This document shows, in pieces, positions 1 through 7,837 of a stretch of DNA of 64,000 bases; within the stretch, counting starts at the first letter, position 1; every line of letters starts with the position of its first letter. A model generated the notes under the pieces. It saw nothing but the letters and a program-made list of their open reading frames with translations. It had not been told where the DNA came from and did no database searches. The translations under genes and the position numbers were made by a program. Source of the stretch: Halosaccharopolyspora lacisalsi (lineage in GTDB: Bacteria > Actinomycetota > Actinomycetes > Mycobacteriales > Pseudonocardiaceae); the NCBI RefSeq assembly GCF_014137975.1, contig NZ_JACGWZ010000005.1, positions 124,001-188,000 on the forward strand. The letters run 5' to 3'.

Positions 1-1266
1 CTCACGGGCCGTCGCGCCGTCTCCGGGTCCCTTCAGGTGGCACAGGCTCTCCGCGGCCCGAAGGGCCTTGGCGCGGCCTGCGGCGGGCCGGGCCAGGGAC
101 AGCCCGAGACCGGTCAGGGTCTTGGGGAGCAGGGTGGCCGCGAGGGAGAACGCGGTGCGGAGGGAGAACGGCAGGCCGGGCCGTGGCGCGAAGCGCGGGT
201 CGCCGAGCATCCGCGTCACGGCCTCCTGGACGCGCGGGCCGTAGACGTCCAGCCCGGTGGCGAGTTTCCGGCGCATCGACTTGCTGCGGAGGAAGGGGCT
301 GAGGTCGACGTAGAGGCGACGTCCGATGTCGACCATGAGGCCGTCCGGGTCGCGCGGGTCGACGGTGACCCCGGCCGTCCTGCACCAGCGGCTCCACACC
401 TCCTGCATCATCGTCATGCCCATGGGGGTGAACGGCCGCAGCATGCCCTGCAGGTGACCCGCTTCCAGGTAGAGGCGCGGCAGGTCCTGGAGGTTCTGCG
501 GGGGGAGCGGGAAGAGCGTGGTGATCGGGCGCGACTGCAGGATCCACAGGATGCCGTCGGCGTCGTAGGCCCACTCCACGTCCTGGGGCGCGCCGAAGAG
601 GTCCTGGAGTCTGCCTCCGGCGTCGCGGAGTTCCTCCAACTGCGCGGCGGTGAGGCAGCCCGCGTCGTCGTTCGGCGCGGTGCCCTCGTCGAGCGCGTGG
701 TGGTCGGGCTCCGTCGACCCGTCGACGACGGCGGTGCCCAGTCCGCGGACGGCGTCCACCACGGTGCGGGTGCGGGTACCGGTGACCGGATCGGCGGTGA
801 ACAGGACGCCCGCGGTGTCGGCGTCGACCATGCGCTGGACGACGACGGCCATGCGCACGTCGGCGCGGTCGATGGCGTTGGCGTCCCGGTAGGCGACCGC
901 GCGCTCGTTGTCGAGAGAGTCCCAGCAACGGCGGACCGCGTCGACGACGGCCTCGGCGCCCTCGACGTTCAGGTACGTGTCCTGCTGGCCGGCGAAGCTG
1001 GTGTCGGGCAGGTCCTCCGCGGTGGCGCTGGAGCGCACGGCCACCGGGCCCCCGCCCATCCGCTCGTAGGCGGCGGTGATGGCCTCCGCCGGTATTTCCC
1101 CGGCGGCGTACGCGGTGGTGGTGACGCAGAAGCCGGGCGGAACCCGCTCGCCGGCCGCGACCGTCTCGCCCAGGTTCCCGGCCTTACCGCCGACGAGGTC
1201 GCCCATGTCACGGCGGACCTCGTGCAGCTCGACGACGGCGTCGCCGTCGGCTTCCGCGTTCGTCAT
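1..1266 (-). CDS. PEP/pyruvate-binding phosphotransferase, rifampin phosphotransferase-like (3' part outside window)
   Basis: The frame is open from an ATG at 1266 to the left edge (422 codons, no stop), so the gene is partial. An AGGAG lies about 8 nt before the start. The N-terminus has the ATP-grasp signature of PPDK/Rph enzymes: LVGGKAGNLGE near residue 25, PPGFCVTT near 43, VAVRSSATAEDLPDTSFAGQ near 75-95 and a VEWAYD...LWILQSRPI block near 230-250. A second region with hydrophobic and Arg-rich stretches follows, as in the substrate-binding domain of rifampin phosphotransferases. Family enzymes move phosphate from ATP through a swivelling His domain, which would lie beyond the window. 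A PEP synthase-like enzyme of other specificity is possible. Gene identity as a family member is firm, substrate is inferred. Confidence 0.8.
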   Translation of the reverse strand, partial: MTNAEADGDAVVELHEVRRDMGDLVGGKAGNLGETVAAGERVPPGFCVTTTAYAAGEIPAEAITAAYERMGGGPVAVRSSATAEDLPDTSFAGQQDTYLNVEGAEAVVDAVRRCWDSLDNERAVAYRDANAIDRADVRMAVVVQRMVDADTAGVLFTADPVTGTRTRTVVDAVRGLGTAVVDGSTEPDHHALDEGTAPNDDAGCLTAAQLEELRDAGGRLQDLFGAPQDVEWAYDADGILWILQSRPITTLFPLPPQNLQDLPRLYLEAGHLQGMLRPFTPMGMTMMQEVWSRWCRTAGVTVDPRDPDGLMVDIGRRLYVDLSPFLRSKSMRRKLATGLDVYGPRVQEAVTRMLGDPRFAPRPGLPFSLRTAFSLAATLLPKTLTGLGLSLARPAAGRAKALRAAESLCHLKGPGDGATARE

Positions 1267-1474
1267 TCGTCGGACTCCTAAGCCTGAGCTGGGCCTCGTG
1301 AGTGCGGGCGTCTCGGAGTCGCGCGAGGCCTCGGGCGAAGGAGTGGTATCCATGTGTGCTCCGTCCTGGCTCGCTCGACCATCGACGCCGACCAGGCTTC
1401 CCGGCACACCGCGAAGCACCCTACTCCCGCGAGGAGCCTCTTCAACAGCCCCGATCAGCGGCGGCTGGTGCGGT

Positions 1475-1502
1475 ACCGGTCACTTACCGGTCACTTACCG
1501 GT
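1475..1502. repeat. 2.5 tandem copies of an 11-bp unit
   Basis: The unit ACCGGTCACTT occurs twice in direct tandem, followed by ACCGGT. The repeat overlaps the 3' end of the neighbouring TetR gene, supplying its last codons and its TAA stop. Slippage here would change the last residues of that protein. No function is evident. Confidence 0.7.
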
Positions 1503-2130
1503 CTCGGAGGTCCTCGGCGGTGATCGGACGGCCCGGCAGCGACTCGCCCGGGCGCGTCCGCAGCCCGTCGAGCATGATCGAAAGCGTCCGGTCGAACGCG
1601 AGCGTGGCCAGGTCGTGGTTGGTCGTCGGTTGGCGCAGGATCTGCGAGAGCATGATCGCGACGTCGCCCGCGCCGACGTCCGGACGCATCGTCCCCGCCG
1701 CCTGAGCGGTCTTGATGGTCCGATCGAGCTCGGCCATCAGCGCTTCCCGGAACTCCCCGGTCCTCGGGTCGTCGTGCAGGATCTCCCTGGCCCGTGCGGA
1801 GACCAGGGCGAGTTGGATGGTCACCCGGAGCTGGTGGGACCGGCCGACCAGGCGTACCAGCGCGTCCCACGCCGTCGGTTCCTCGGCGGTGGCCGCGCGC
1901 GCCTCGTCGAGGACCTGCGCGAAGCTCTCCTGCGCGACCGCGCGGATGAGCGCCTCCCGGTCCGGGAAGCGCCGGTAGAGCGTGCCGACACCGACGCCGG
2001 CGGTGCGTGCGATCTCCTCCATCGGCGCGTCGGGACCTTGCGCGGCGAACATCTCGCGGGCGGCGGCGAGGATCTGGTCGCGGTTGCGCCGTGCGTCGGC
2101 CCGCAGCCGGGCATCCGGGTCAGCCGCCAT
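1495..2130 (-). CDS. TetR/AcrR-family transcriptional regulator
   Basis: This is a 211-residue protein, usual for TetR regulators. The N-terminal helix-turn-helix is clear: RRNRDQILAAAREMFAAQG, then MEEIARTAGVGVGTLYRRFP at about residues 30-50. The C-terminal ligand domain carries a long Arg/Ala-rich helix set. I chose ATG 2130 because GAGAGG stands just upstream and the open frame before it has no family sequence. It is divergent from the P450/ferredoxin pair starting at 2305, with a 174-bp shared upstream region, so it probably represses that pair and itself. The ligand is unknown. Confidence 0.88.
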   Translation of the reverse strand: MAADPDARLRADARRNRDQILAAAREMFAAQGPDAPMEEIARTAGVGVGTLYRRFPDREALIRAVAQESFAQVLDEARAATAEEPTAWDALVRLVGRSHQLRVTIQLALVSARAREILHDDPRTGEFREALMAELDRTIKTAQAAGTMRPDVGAGDVAIMLSQILRQPTTNHDLATLAFDRTLSIMLDGLRTRPGESLPGRPITAEDLRDR

Positions 2131-2241
2131 CTCGTTCCTCTCCGTCACCGGTGGGGAATTGTCGCATTCGCGCACAGGTGGACGGAAACCTTCCGGATCG
2201 GTACCTTGGTGCCAGACAAGCGGAAGAAGACCTTCCACATA

Positions 2242-2272
2242 GTCCTTGACTCGCACACGTGGTCCTTGGCTC
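2242..2272. promoter_or_regulatory. Direct repeats in the TetR/P450 divergent region
   Basis: GTCCTTG(A/G)CTC occurs at 2242-2252 and again at 2262-2272, a 20-bp period (about two helical turns). The repeats sit just upstream of the P450 start and could be operator half-sites or activator boxes. This is a visual observation; binding is inferred. Confidence 0.35.
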
Positions 2273-2304
2273 ACACAGTCTTTCTCCCGGATCGGGGTGG
2301 AACC

Positions 2305-3489
2305 GTGACCGCTCGACTTCCCGACACGCTGCCCATCACACGCGGCTGCCCGTACGCGCCTCCGGACGAGCACCGCCGGTTACAGCAGGAAGCGCCGATC
2401 TCGCGCGTGACGTTGCCCAGCGGCATGACCGTGTGGGCGCTCACGCGGCACGAGGACATCCGCACGATGCTCACCGACCCGCGGTTCAGCTCCGACAGGC
2501 GCAATCCGAACTTCCCGCTGCTGCTCGAGGGACAGCGCCTGAACACCGACTTCGTCCCGTCCCTGATCGGCATGGACCCGCCGGAGCACGGTCCGGCTCG
2601 TCGCGAGGTCGTCGGCGAGTTCACCGTCAAGCGGATGGCCGCGCTGCGCCCGCGAATCCAGGAGATCGTCGACGAGCACATCGACGCGATGCTCGCCGGG
2701 CCACGTCCCACCGACCTGGTGAAAGCGCTGTCGCTGCCGGTGCCGTCGCTGGTCATCTGCGAGCTGCTCGGCGTCCCCTACGACGACCACGACTTCTTCC
2801 AGGCCCGCTCGTCGCTGCTGCTGAGCCGGACGGCCTCGCCGGAGGAGCGCAAGCGCGCCGTTGACGAGCTGCGCGAGTACCTCGGCGAGCTGATCCTCGC
2901 CAAGGAGCGGGTACCGGCCGACGATCTGCTCAGCCGCCGGCTCGCCAAGTCCGACGACCACGAGGAGCTGAAGAGTCTCGCGTTCCTGCTGCTCGTCGCC
3001 GGGCACGAGACCACGGCGAACATGATCTCGCTCGGCACGATGACCTTCCTCGAACGTCCCGAGGACATCCGCACGATCCACGAGGACCCGTCGAGAACGC
3101 TGCCGGCGGTCGAAGAGCTGCTGCGCTACTTCACGATCGCCGAGATCGCGACCTCCCGCGTCGCGGTCGACGACACCGAGATCGGCGGTGTGCCGATCCG
3201 CGCCGGGGAAGGCGTGGTGGCGCTGAGCAACACGGCCAACCGCGACCCCGAGACCTTCGACCGGCCCGACGAGCTGGATCTCGAGCGCGGTGCGCGGAAC
3301 CACCTCGCCTTCGGCTTCGGCGCGCACCAGTGCCTGGGCCAGAACCTCGCGCGGATGGAGCTGCAGATCGTGTTCGACACGCTGTTCCGCAGGATCCCCG
3401 GACTCCGCCCGGCCGTGCCCCTCGACACCCTGCCGTTCAAGGACGACGCGAACGTCTACGGCATCCACGAGTTCCCCGTGACCTGGTAA
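2305..3489 (+). CDS. Cytochrome P450 (CYP105-like)
   Basis: A 394-residue bacterial class I P450. The I-helix oxygen-binding motif AGHETTAN is near residue 234, the K-helix ExxR (EELLRYF) near 272, and the haem loop FGFGAHQCLGQNLAR places the axial cysteine at residue 343. The start is GTG 2305, with a purine-rich GGGGTGGA a few bases before it; the protein then begins TARLPDTLPITRG, a normal N-terminus. A ferredoxin gene follows after 12 bp. Such pairs hydroxylate or epoxidise small hydrophobic substrates with electrons delivered by the ferredoxin and a reductase encoded elsewhere. The divergent TetR gene is the likely controller. Substrate cannot be read from the sequence. Confidence 0.93.
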   Translation: MTARLPDTLPITRGCPYAPPDEHRRLQQEAPISRVTLPSGMTVWALTRHEDIRTMLTDPRFSSDRRNPNFPLLLEGQRLNTDFVPSLIGMDPPEHGPARREVVGEFTVKRMAALRPRIQEIVDEHIDAMLAGPRPTDLVKALSLPVPSLVICELLGVPYDDHDFFQARSSLLLSRTASPEERKRAVDELREYLGELILAKERVPADDLLSRRLAKSDDHEELKSLAFLLLVAGHETTANMISLGTMTFLERPEDIRTIHEDPSRTLPAVEELLRYFTIAEIATSRVAVDDTEIGGVPIRAGEGVVALSNTANRDPETFDRPDELDLERGARNHLAFGFGAHQCLGQNLARMELQIVFDTLFRRIPGLRPAVPLDTLPFKDDANVYGIHEFPVTW

Positions 3490-3501
3490 GGAGATACAGC
3501 G

Positions 3502-3696
3502 ATGCGCATCGTCGCCAACACCGACGTCTGCGTCGGCGCGGGTCAGTGCGTGCTCACCGACTCGGCGGTGTTCGACCAGGACGACGACGGCACGGTTGCC
3601 GTTCTGATCGAGAACCCGGAGGGACAGCGCCTGGACGGCGCGCGGGAGGCGGTCACGCTCTGTCCCAGCCGAGCTCTGTCCCTCGTCGAGGACTGA
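3502..3696 (+). CDS. [3Fe-4S] ferredoxin, P450 redox partner
   Basis: A 64-residue ferredoxin with C-V-G-A-G-Q-C near residues 11-17 and a distant LCPSRAL cysteine near the C-terminus. This CxxxxxC...CP pattern is that of single-cluster 3Fe-4S ferredoxins that serve actinobacterial P450s. A GGAG is 10 nt before ATG 3502, and the gene lies 12 bp behind the P450 gene, so both are surely one transcript. No ferredoxin reductase is next to it. Confidence 0.92.
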   Translation: MRIVANTDVCVGAGQCVLTDSAVFDQDDDGTVAVLIENPEGQRLDGAREAVTLCPSRALSLVED

Positions 3697-3755
3697 GCCC
3701 CACCCGCACCGATGGGCCACGAACCGGGTCCTTGCGCGACCGGGACGGGTGGTCC

Positions 3756-3804
3756 GTGAACGGAGGAGTTCCGGCACTCGCATCGCCGGAACTCCTCCGT
3801 TCAC
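3756..3804. terminator. Perfect 20-bp stem hairpin, probably a bidirectional terminator
   Basis: Arms 3756-3775 and 3785-3804 pair over 20 bp without mismatch around a 9-nt loop. It lies 60 bp after the ferredoxin stop, and the right arm ends at the stop of the minus-strand esterase remnant. There is no U tract, as is usual in high-GC actinomycetes. Confidence 0.85.
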
Positions 3805-3999
3805 CCCGTGGGCCCCTCCGGCGCATCGGCCGGTTCGTGGTCGGTGGTGAGGTGCCGGACGCCGTCGAGGACGGTGTGTTGCCAGTGCACGAGGTCGTGG
3901 CCGCCGGGGAACCGGTGGAGGGGGACGTCGTAGCCGCGAGCCCGCAGCACCGTTCGCAGGTGACGGTTGGCGGCCAGGCCGACGCCACCATCCTGGAGT
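3801..3999 (-). pseudogene. C-terminal remnant of an enterochelin-esterase-like hydrolase
   Basis: About 60 C-terminal residues read like the end of a Fes/putative-esterase protein: NRHLRTVLRARGYD, then RFPGGHDLVHWQ with the likely catalytic-triad histidine, then a helix and the stop TGA at 3803-3801. Upstream of about 3999 the same frame has no esterase sequence, no GxSxG and no start, so the first 250 or more residues are missing. It is a deletion remnant next to the acyl-CoA dehydrogenase stub at 4179. Identification rests on this one motif block. Confidence 0.55.
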
Positions 4000-4107
4000 C
4001 GACGTGACGGAAGCTTCGTCCCGCTCGGAACAGCTCGTCTCTTGTGGAGGGTGTGGCAGGAGGGCGGACGGAGGGGCGCCTCCGCCGACCGAACCTCGGC
4101 GAGAGCG

Positions 4108-4152
4108 TTGGCGCGAACCGGTCGCGGTGCTACCTTAACGAGTGTTCGGTAA
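4108..4152 (+). promoter_or_regulatory. Promoter with an overlapping TetR-type operator
   Basis: TTGGCG (4108-4113) and TACCTT (4131-4136) are separated by 17 bp, a good -35/-10 pair for the housekeeping sigma factor. The interrupted palindrome TTAACGAGTGTTCGGTAA (4135-4152, pattern TTAnCGAnnnnTCGnTAA) overlaps the -10 and start point, as TetR-type operators do. It would drive the acyl-CoA dehydrogenase stub and the two enoyl-CoA hydratase genes. The TetR regulator at 6981-7682 is a plausible but unproven binder. Confidence 0.55.
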
Positions 4153-4178
4153 GCGGTGATACCGCCGAAGGGGACCGC

Positions 4179-4251
4179 GTGGACGTCGAGGGCCGGGTAG
4201 CGGCCGCTTTCCGGGACGAGGTCCGCCGGTGGCTCGCGCAGGACGGAGTTG
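4179..4251 (+). pseudogene. 5' stub of an acyl-CoA dehydrogenase gene
   Basis: From GTG 4179, preceded by GAAGGGGA, the frame reads VDVEGRVAAAFRDEVRRWLA, the usual first helix of acyl-CoA dehydrogenases (AFRxEVRxWL). Homology stops after about 22 residues, just where the enoyl-CoA hydratase gene begins in another frame. A full gene would need about 1.1 kb more, so an internal deletion probably joined its first codons to the region before the next gene. It may now act only as a translated leader. Confidence 0.5.
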
Positions 4252-4260
4252 GTGAGGCCG

Positions 4261-5052
4261 GTGGAGGAGCCGACGGTACTGCTGTCCCGGGACGGTGCGG
4301 TGTCCACCATCGCGCTGAATCGTCCACATCGGAAGAACGCGATCGACGAAAGGACCTGGGGCCTGCTGCAGGAAGCGCTGCGCGAGGTCGGGCAGGACCG
4401 GCGGACCCGGGCGGTGGTGATCACCGGTGCGGGAGGCGATTTCTGCGCTGGTGCGGACATCGGTTCCGAGCGGGAGGAGCCCCATCCGCTGCCGCGCATG
4501 CACCGGATCAACGATGTCGCGCTGGCCTTGCACGAGCTGGACAAGCCCACGGTCGCCAAGGTCTCGGGGATCGCGGTCGGCGCGGGGTGGAACATGGCGC
4601 TCGCTTGCGACCTGGTGGCGGCGTCCGATGATGCCCGGTTCAGCCAGATCTTCGCCCGGCGCGCGTTGTCCGTGGACTTCGGCGGTTCCTGGCTGCTGCC
4701 CAGGATCGTCGGTCTTCAGCAGGCGAAGCGACTGGCCCTGCTGGCGGATTTCGTCGGTGCCGAGGAGGCCTACCGGCTTGGGTTGGTGACCTGGGTCAAG
4801 TCCGCCGGGGAGCTGGACGCGTTCGTCGCCGAGACGGCGGCGGAGTTGGCCGCAGGTCCCCCGATGGCGCTCGCGCAGACGAAGAAGTTGCTCGAGGGGG
4901 GCGTGAACGCGACGTTGCGGGAGGCGCTGGAGAACGAGGCCCGGGCGCAGACGATCAACTTCGCCACCGCGGACGTCCCGGTGGCGCTCCGCGCGTTCCG
5001 GGACAAGACCGAGCCGTACTACACCGGCGATTGGGCGGTGCCAGAGGCATGA
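4261..5052 (+). CDS. Enoyl-CoA hydratase/isomerase (crotonase) family
   Basis: A crotonase-fold protein of 263 residues. Visible are IALNRPHRKNAID near residue 18, the first oxyanion-hole block VVITGAGGDFCAGAD near 57-71, and the second block KVSGIAVGAGWNMALACDLVAAS near 100. FARRALSVDFGGSWLLPRIVG follows, where one catalytic Glu of classical hydratases is often replaced in this subgroup. GTG 4261 gives the natural N-terminus VEEPTVLLSRDGAV; GTG 4252 and TTG 4249 in the same frame cannot be excluded. The stop overlaps the ATG of the next crotonase gene (ATGA). Presumed role is beta-oxidation or a related CoA-ester pathway. Confidence 0.88.
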   Translation: MEEPTVLLSRDGAVSTIALNRPHRKNAIDERTWGLLQEALREVGQDRRTRAVVITGAGGDFCAGADIGSEREEPHPLPRMHRINDVALALHELDKPTVAKVSGIAVGAGWNMALACDLVAASDDARFSQIFARRALSVDFGGSWLLPRIVGLQQAKRLALLADFVGAEEAYRLGLVTWVKSAGELDAFVAETAAELAAGPPMALAQTKKLLEGGVNATLREALENEARAQTINFATADVPVALRAFRDKTEPYYTGDWAVPEA

Positions 5053-5933
5053 GCGAGTACACCGAGATCCGCTACGAGGTCTCCGGCCCGATCGCCACCG
5101 TGACGTTGCATCGCCCGGAACGGCTGAACGCCTTCACCACCACGATGGCCCGCGAGCTCATCGACGCGTTCGACGCGGCGGACGCCGACGACGGGGTGCG
5201 CGTGGTGGTCGTGACCGGTGCGGGCCGCGGTTTCTGCGCGGGCGCGGACCTGGAGGGCGGCGCGGACACCTTCAACGCCGGCGAGGACGGCGACCCCCGG
5301 CAGTCCGTGCACGGCGAGATCGACGGCGTGCCCCGCGACGGCGGCGGGACGGTGTCATTGCGGATCGCGTCCTGCCGCAAGCCCGTGATCGGCGCGATCA
5401 ACGGTCCCGCGGTCGGTGTCGGCGTCACCATGACGCTGCCGATGGACGTCCGGATCGCCGCGGACACCGCCCGGTTCGGCTTCGTGTTCGCCCGTCGCGG
5501 CATCGTGCCGGAGGCGGCCTCGACGTGGTTCCTGCCCCGCGTCGTGGGGATCTCCCAGGCGATGGAGTGGGTGGCCACCGGCCGGGTGTTCGACGCGGAC
5601 GAGGCGCGCTCCGGTGGCCTGGTGTCCCGCACGGTACCGGGTGACCAGCTGCTGGACACCGCGACCGAACTCGCCCGCGAGATCGCGGACAACACCTCGG
5701 CGGTGTCCGTGGCGGTGGCCCGTCAGCTGCTGTGGGGCATGCTGGGCTCGCCGACGCCGTGGGACGCGCACCGCGCGGACTCGCACGCGATGTCCGAACT
5801 GGGGGCCGGAGCCGACGCCGCCGAGGGCGTGTCGGCGTTCCTGGACAAGCGTCCCCCGAGCTTTCCCATGCGGGTGAGCACGGACGTGCCGGAGTCCGTT
5901 CCGCAGTGGCCGCGACTCCCTCAGGATGGCTGA
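5049..5933 (+). CDS. Enoyl-CoA hydratase/isomerase family, second copy
   Basis: A crotonase of 294 residues that starts in an ATGA overlap with the preceding hydratase, so the two are translationally coupled and may form one functional unit. Motifs: TVTLHRPERLNAF near residue 17, VVVTGAGRGFCAGADLEGG near 58-76, and GAINGPAVGVGVTMTLPMD near 118. FARRGIVPEAASTWFLPRVVG near 144-165 keeps the catalytic-type Glu. It is longer than its neighbour through an insert around residues 77-105 (GGADTFNAGEDGDPRQ...). The substrate is not evident. Confidence 0.9.
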   Translation: MSEYTEIRYEVSGPIATVTLHRPERLNAFTTTMARELIDAFDAADADDGVRVVVVTGAGRGFCAGADLEGGADTFNAGEDGDPRQSVHGEIDGVPRDGGGTVSLRIASCRKPVIGAINGPAVGVGVTMTLPMDVRIAADTARFGFVFARRGIVPEAASTWFLPRVVGISQAMEWVATGRVFDADEARSGGLVSRTVPGDQLLDTATELAREIADNTSAVSVAVARQLLWGMLGSPTPWDAHRADSHAMSELGAGADAAEGVSAFLDKRPPSFPMRVSTDVPESVPQWPRLPQDG

Positions 5934-6345
5934 ACCGACACCCCGAACGCTCACCGGTGTCGCGGAGCGGACCGCCGCGCATCGGTGCTCTCGTCGATCA
6001 CCGCACAGGTCGCGCGGTGCTCCGAATCGGTCACGGTGCTCCCTTCCCGGCGCGACGCCTTGTCGGGTGATCGTGGAAGGACGTAATTTCGACGAACGAT
6101 CGTTCGGTTTTTCCGTGAGGAACCCTGCCGAGTGCTCGTCGTCCGAACGAACCCGCCCGCCGCGAGCGGCTGCGGTAGTCCGCGAGGTTCCGTTCACGAG
6201 CAGTGCTGAGGCGCCCGGCATCGGGAGGGAGCACGCATGTCGAGCAACGACGCTGATGGCCGCATCGCCTTCGGCGCGGTGCGGAAATTCGAGCTGCGCG
6301 AGCGGGCCGGGCGGGAACAGTGTCCTGAATCGTTGAGGAGAGCGG
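5934..6345. promoter_or_regulatory. Intergenic region with a 14-bp perfect palindrome (6093-6106)
   Basis: No gene is recognised in these 412 bp. The palindrome CGAACGATCGTTCG lies at 6093-6106 in an AT-richer patch and looks like a TetR-family operator upstream of the truncated acyl-CoA dehydrogenase gene. On the minus strand a GTG near 6045 with a good GGAAGGGAG opens a 27-codon frame (begins VTDSEHRATCAVID) that stops at once. It may be the stub of a lost divergent gene. A plus frame from ATG 6238 runs on but matches nothing I know. Confidence 0.45.
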
Positions 6346-6945
6346 ATGGATTTCGAGTTGCCCGATGCGCTGAAGGAGCTCCTCGTGGACCTGGACGCGT
6401 TCGCGGACGAGGAAATCCGGCCGTTGCAGGAGCAGGACGACAACGAGCGCTTCTTCGATCACCGGCGGGAGTACGCCAGGACCGACTTCGAGGGCGGCGG
6501 AACACCGCGACCGGAGTGGGAGGAACTGCTCGGGGAGATGTTCCGGCGCGCGGACGAGGCCGGCTGGTTGCGGTACGGCCTGCCGAAGGAGGTCGGTGGC
6601 AGCGGTGGCTCGAAGCTCGACATGGCGGTGATCCGCGAGCACCTCGCGCACAGGGGGCTGGGGCTGCACAACGACCTGCAGAACGAGTCCTCGGTGGTCG
6701 GCAACTTCCCGTTCGTCCACATGTTCCTCGCCTCCGGAACTCCGGAGCAGCGCGAGGAGTTCGTCGAGGACGTCATCACGCGGCGCAAGCGACTTGGCTT
6801 CGGTCTGACCGGACCGGAGCACGGCAGCGACGCGACGTGGCTGGCCACCAGGGCCGGCCGGGACGGTGACGACTGGATCATCGACGGCGCCAAGCGGTTC
6901 AACTCGGGAATGCACTCCGCGACGCACACGTGGAGCAACGAGCTC
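6346..6945 (+). pseudogene. Acyl-CoA dehydrogenase, 3' half deleted
   Basis: ATG 6346, preceded by GAGGAG, opens a normal acyl-CoA dehydrogenase N-terminal half. It shows MDFELPDALKELLVDLDAFA, then GWLRYGLPKEVGGSGGSKLD, then the FAD/substrate-binding LGFGLTGPEHGSDATWLATRA. The beta-domain WIIDGAKRFNSGMHSATHT follows, near residue 195. Immediately afterwards the frame turns into Arg/Pro-rich sequence with no family character. The C-terminal helical domain with the catalytic base (about 200 residues) is absent, and the minus-strand TetR gene ends 36 bp on. A deletion joining the two convergent genes explains this. The product would be inactive. Confidence 0.8.
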
Positions 6946-6980
6946 GGGACGTCGCCGCGCAGGGCGAGGCCGCGCTGCGG

Positions 6981-7682
6981 TCAGGGAGCTGGGTCTGCGG
7001 TAGAGCCGCGAGGTGGTGCGGAGGCTTTCCGGCGGTCGTGCACCTGTGGTGCCCGGTCCACGATGCGCAGCGCGATGGACACGTATCGCTCGGCCAGTTC
7101 CCCCGGCTCGACATCACCGTCCGGGGCGTACCACTGCGCGATCGCGTTGCAGGCGGCTTGGATCGCGCGTCGGGCGTCGCGCGGGTATGCGCAGCGGAAC
7201 ACGTCGTCACGCACGCCTTCGTCGATGATGTCCTGCCACAGCCGGGTGGCCGACTCGCGCAGCGTCACCAGTCGCTGCGCGTGCGGCTGCTCCAGGTTCC
7301 GGAACTCCTGCGCGGCGATCGTGCTGTCCACCCGCCTGCGGACCCGGTAGTCCACGGTCGCGCGGACCAGGGCGCACAACCGCGATGCGGGATCGGCTTC
7401 GGTGGTGCGCAGCGCGGATTCGCAGGTGCGGAAGTAGTCGTTGACGCCGTCCTCCAGCAGCGCGGCCAGCAGTTCCTGCTTGCCGGAGTGCCAGTAGTAC
7501 AGCGCTGACAGGCTCAACCCGGCGCGCTTGGCCACGTCCCGGATGGACGCGCCGTGGTAGCCGCGCTCGGCGAAGACCTCCCGCGCGGCGTCGGTCAGCG
7601 CGACGCCGCCGCTGCCGCGTGGCACGGCGGAGGTGGTGCCACTTCCCCCGGGCTCGTCGGACTCCGACTCGGACACGGTCAT
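6981..7682 (-). CDS. TetR-family regulator, probably of acyl-CoA metabolism
   Basis: A 233-residue TetR protein. After a disordered Ser/Glu/Gly-rich leader of about 25 residues come AAREVFAERGYHGASIRDVAKRAG and LSLSALYYWHSGKQELLAALL, a clean helix-turn-helix. The C-terminal part (VDYRVRRRVDSTIAAQEFRNLE...) resembles the ligand domain of KstR2/FadR-like regulators that sense acyl-CoAs. ATG 7682 is chosen; an upstream ATG at 7805 would add 41 unlikely residues. No strong Shine-Dalgarno is seen. Its position beside crotonase and dehydrogenase genes and the palindromes at 4135 and 6093 suggests it controls them. Confidence 0.85.
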   Translation of the reverse strand: MTVSESESDEPGGSGTTSAVPRGSGGVALTDAAREVFAERGYHGASIRDVAKRAGLSLSALYYWHSGKQELLAALLEDGVNDYFRTCESALRTTEADPASRLCALVRATVDYRVRRRVDSTIAAQEFRNLEQPHAQRLVTLRESATRLWQDIIDEGVRDDVFRCAYPRDARRAIQAACNAIAQWYAPDGDVEPGELAERYVSIALRIVDRAPQVHDRRKASAPPRGSTADPAP

Positions 7683-7837
7683 CGGCCCAGCGTACGTGCC
7701 ACCGGCAGCCGAGCGGACGAGCCCGAACGCGGACTCACCCCTTCGCGCACCGAGCTCTCGCGTTCCAGGCGTGATCACTGAGACATTGAGTTCGGCAGAA
7801 TCCACCGAACCCGACCCCAGGAAGGTGCTCTCCGCTC

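Noticed and set aside
2380-3804. A 474-codon minus frame opposite the P450 and ferredoxin
   Set aside because: Composition shadow of the P450 gene; no start signal or motif.
4249-4260. TTG 4249 or GTG 4252 as hydratase start
   Set aside because: Both are possible in frame, but GTG 4261 gives the family-like N-terminus; the choice stays uncertain.
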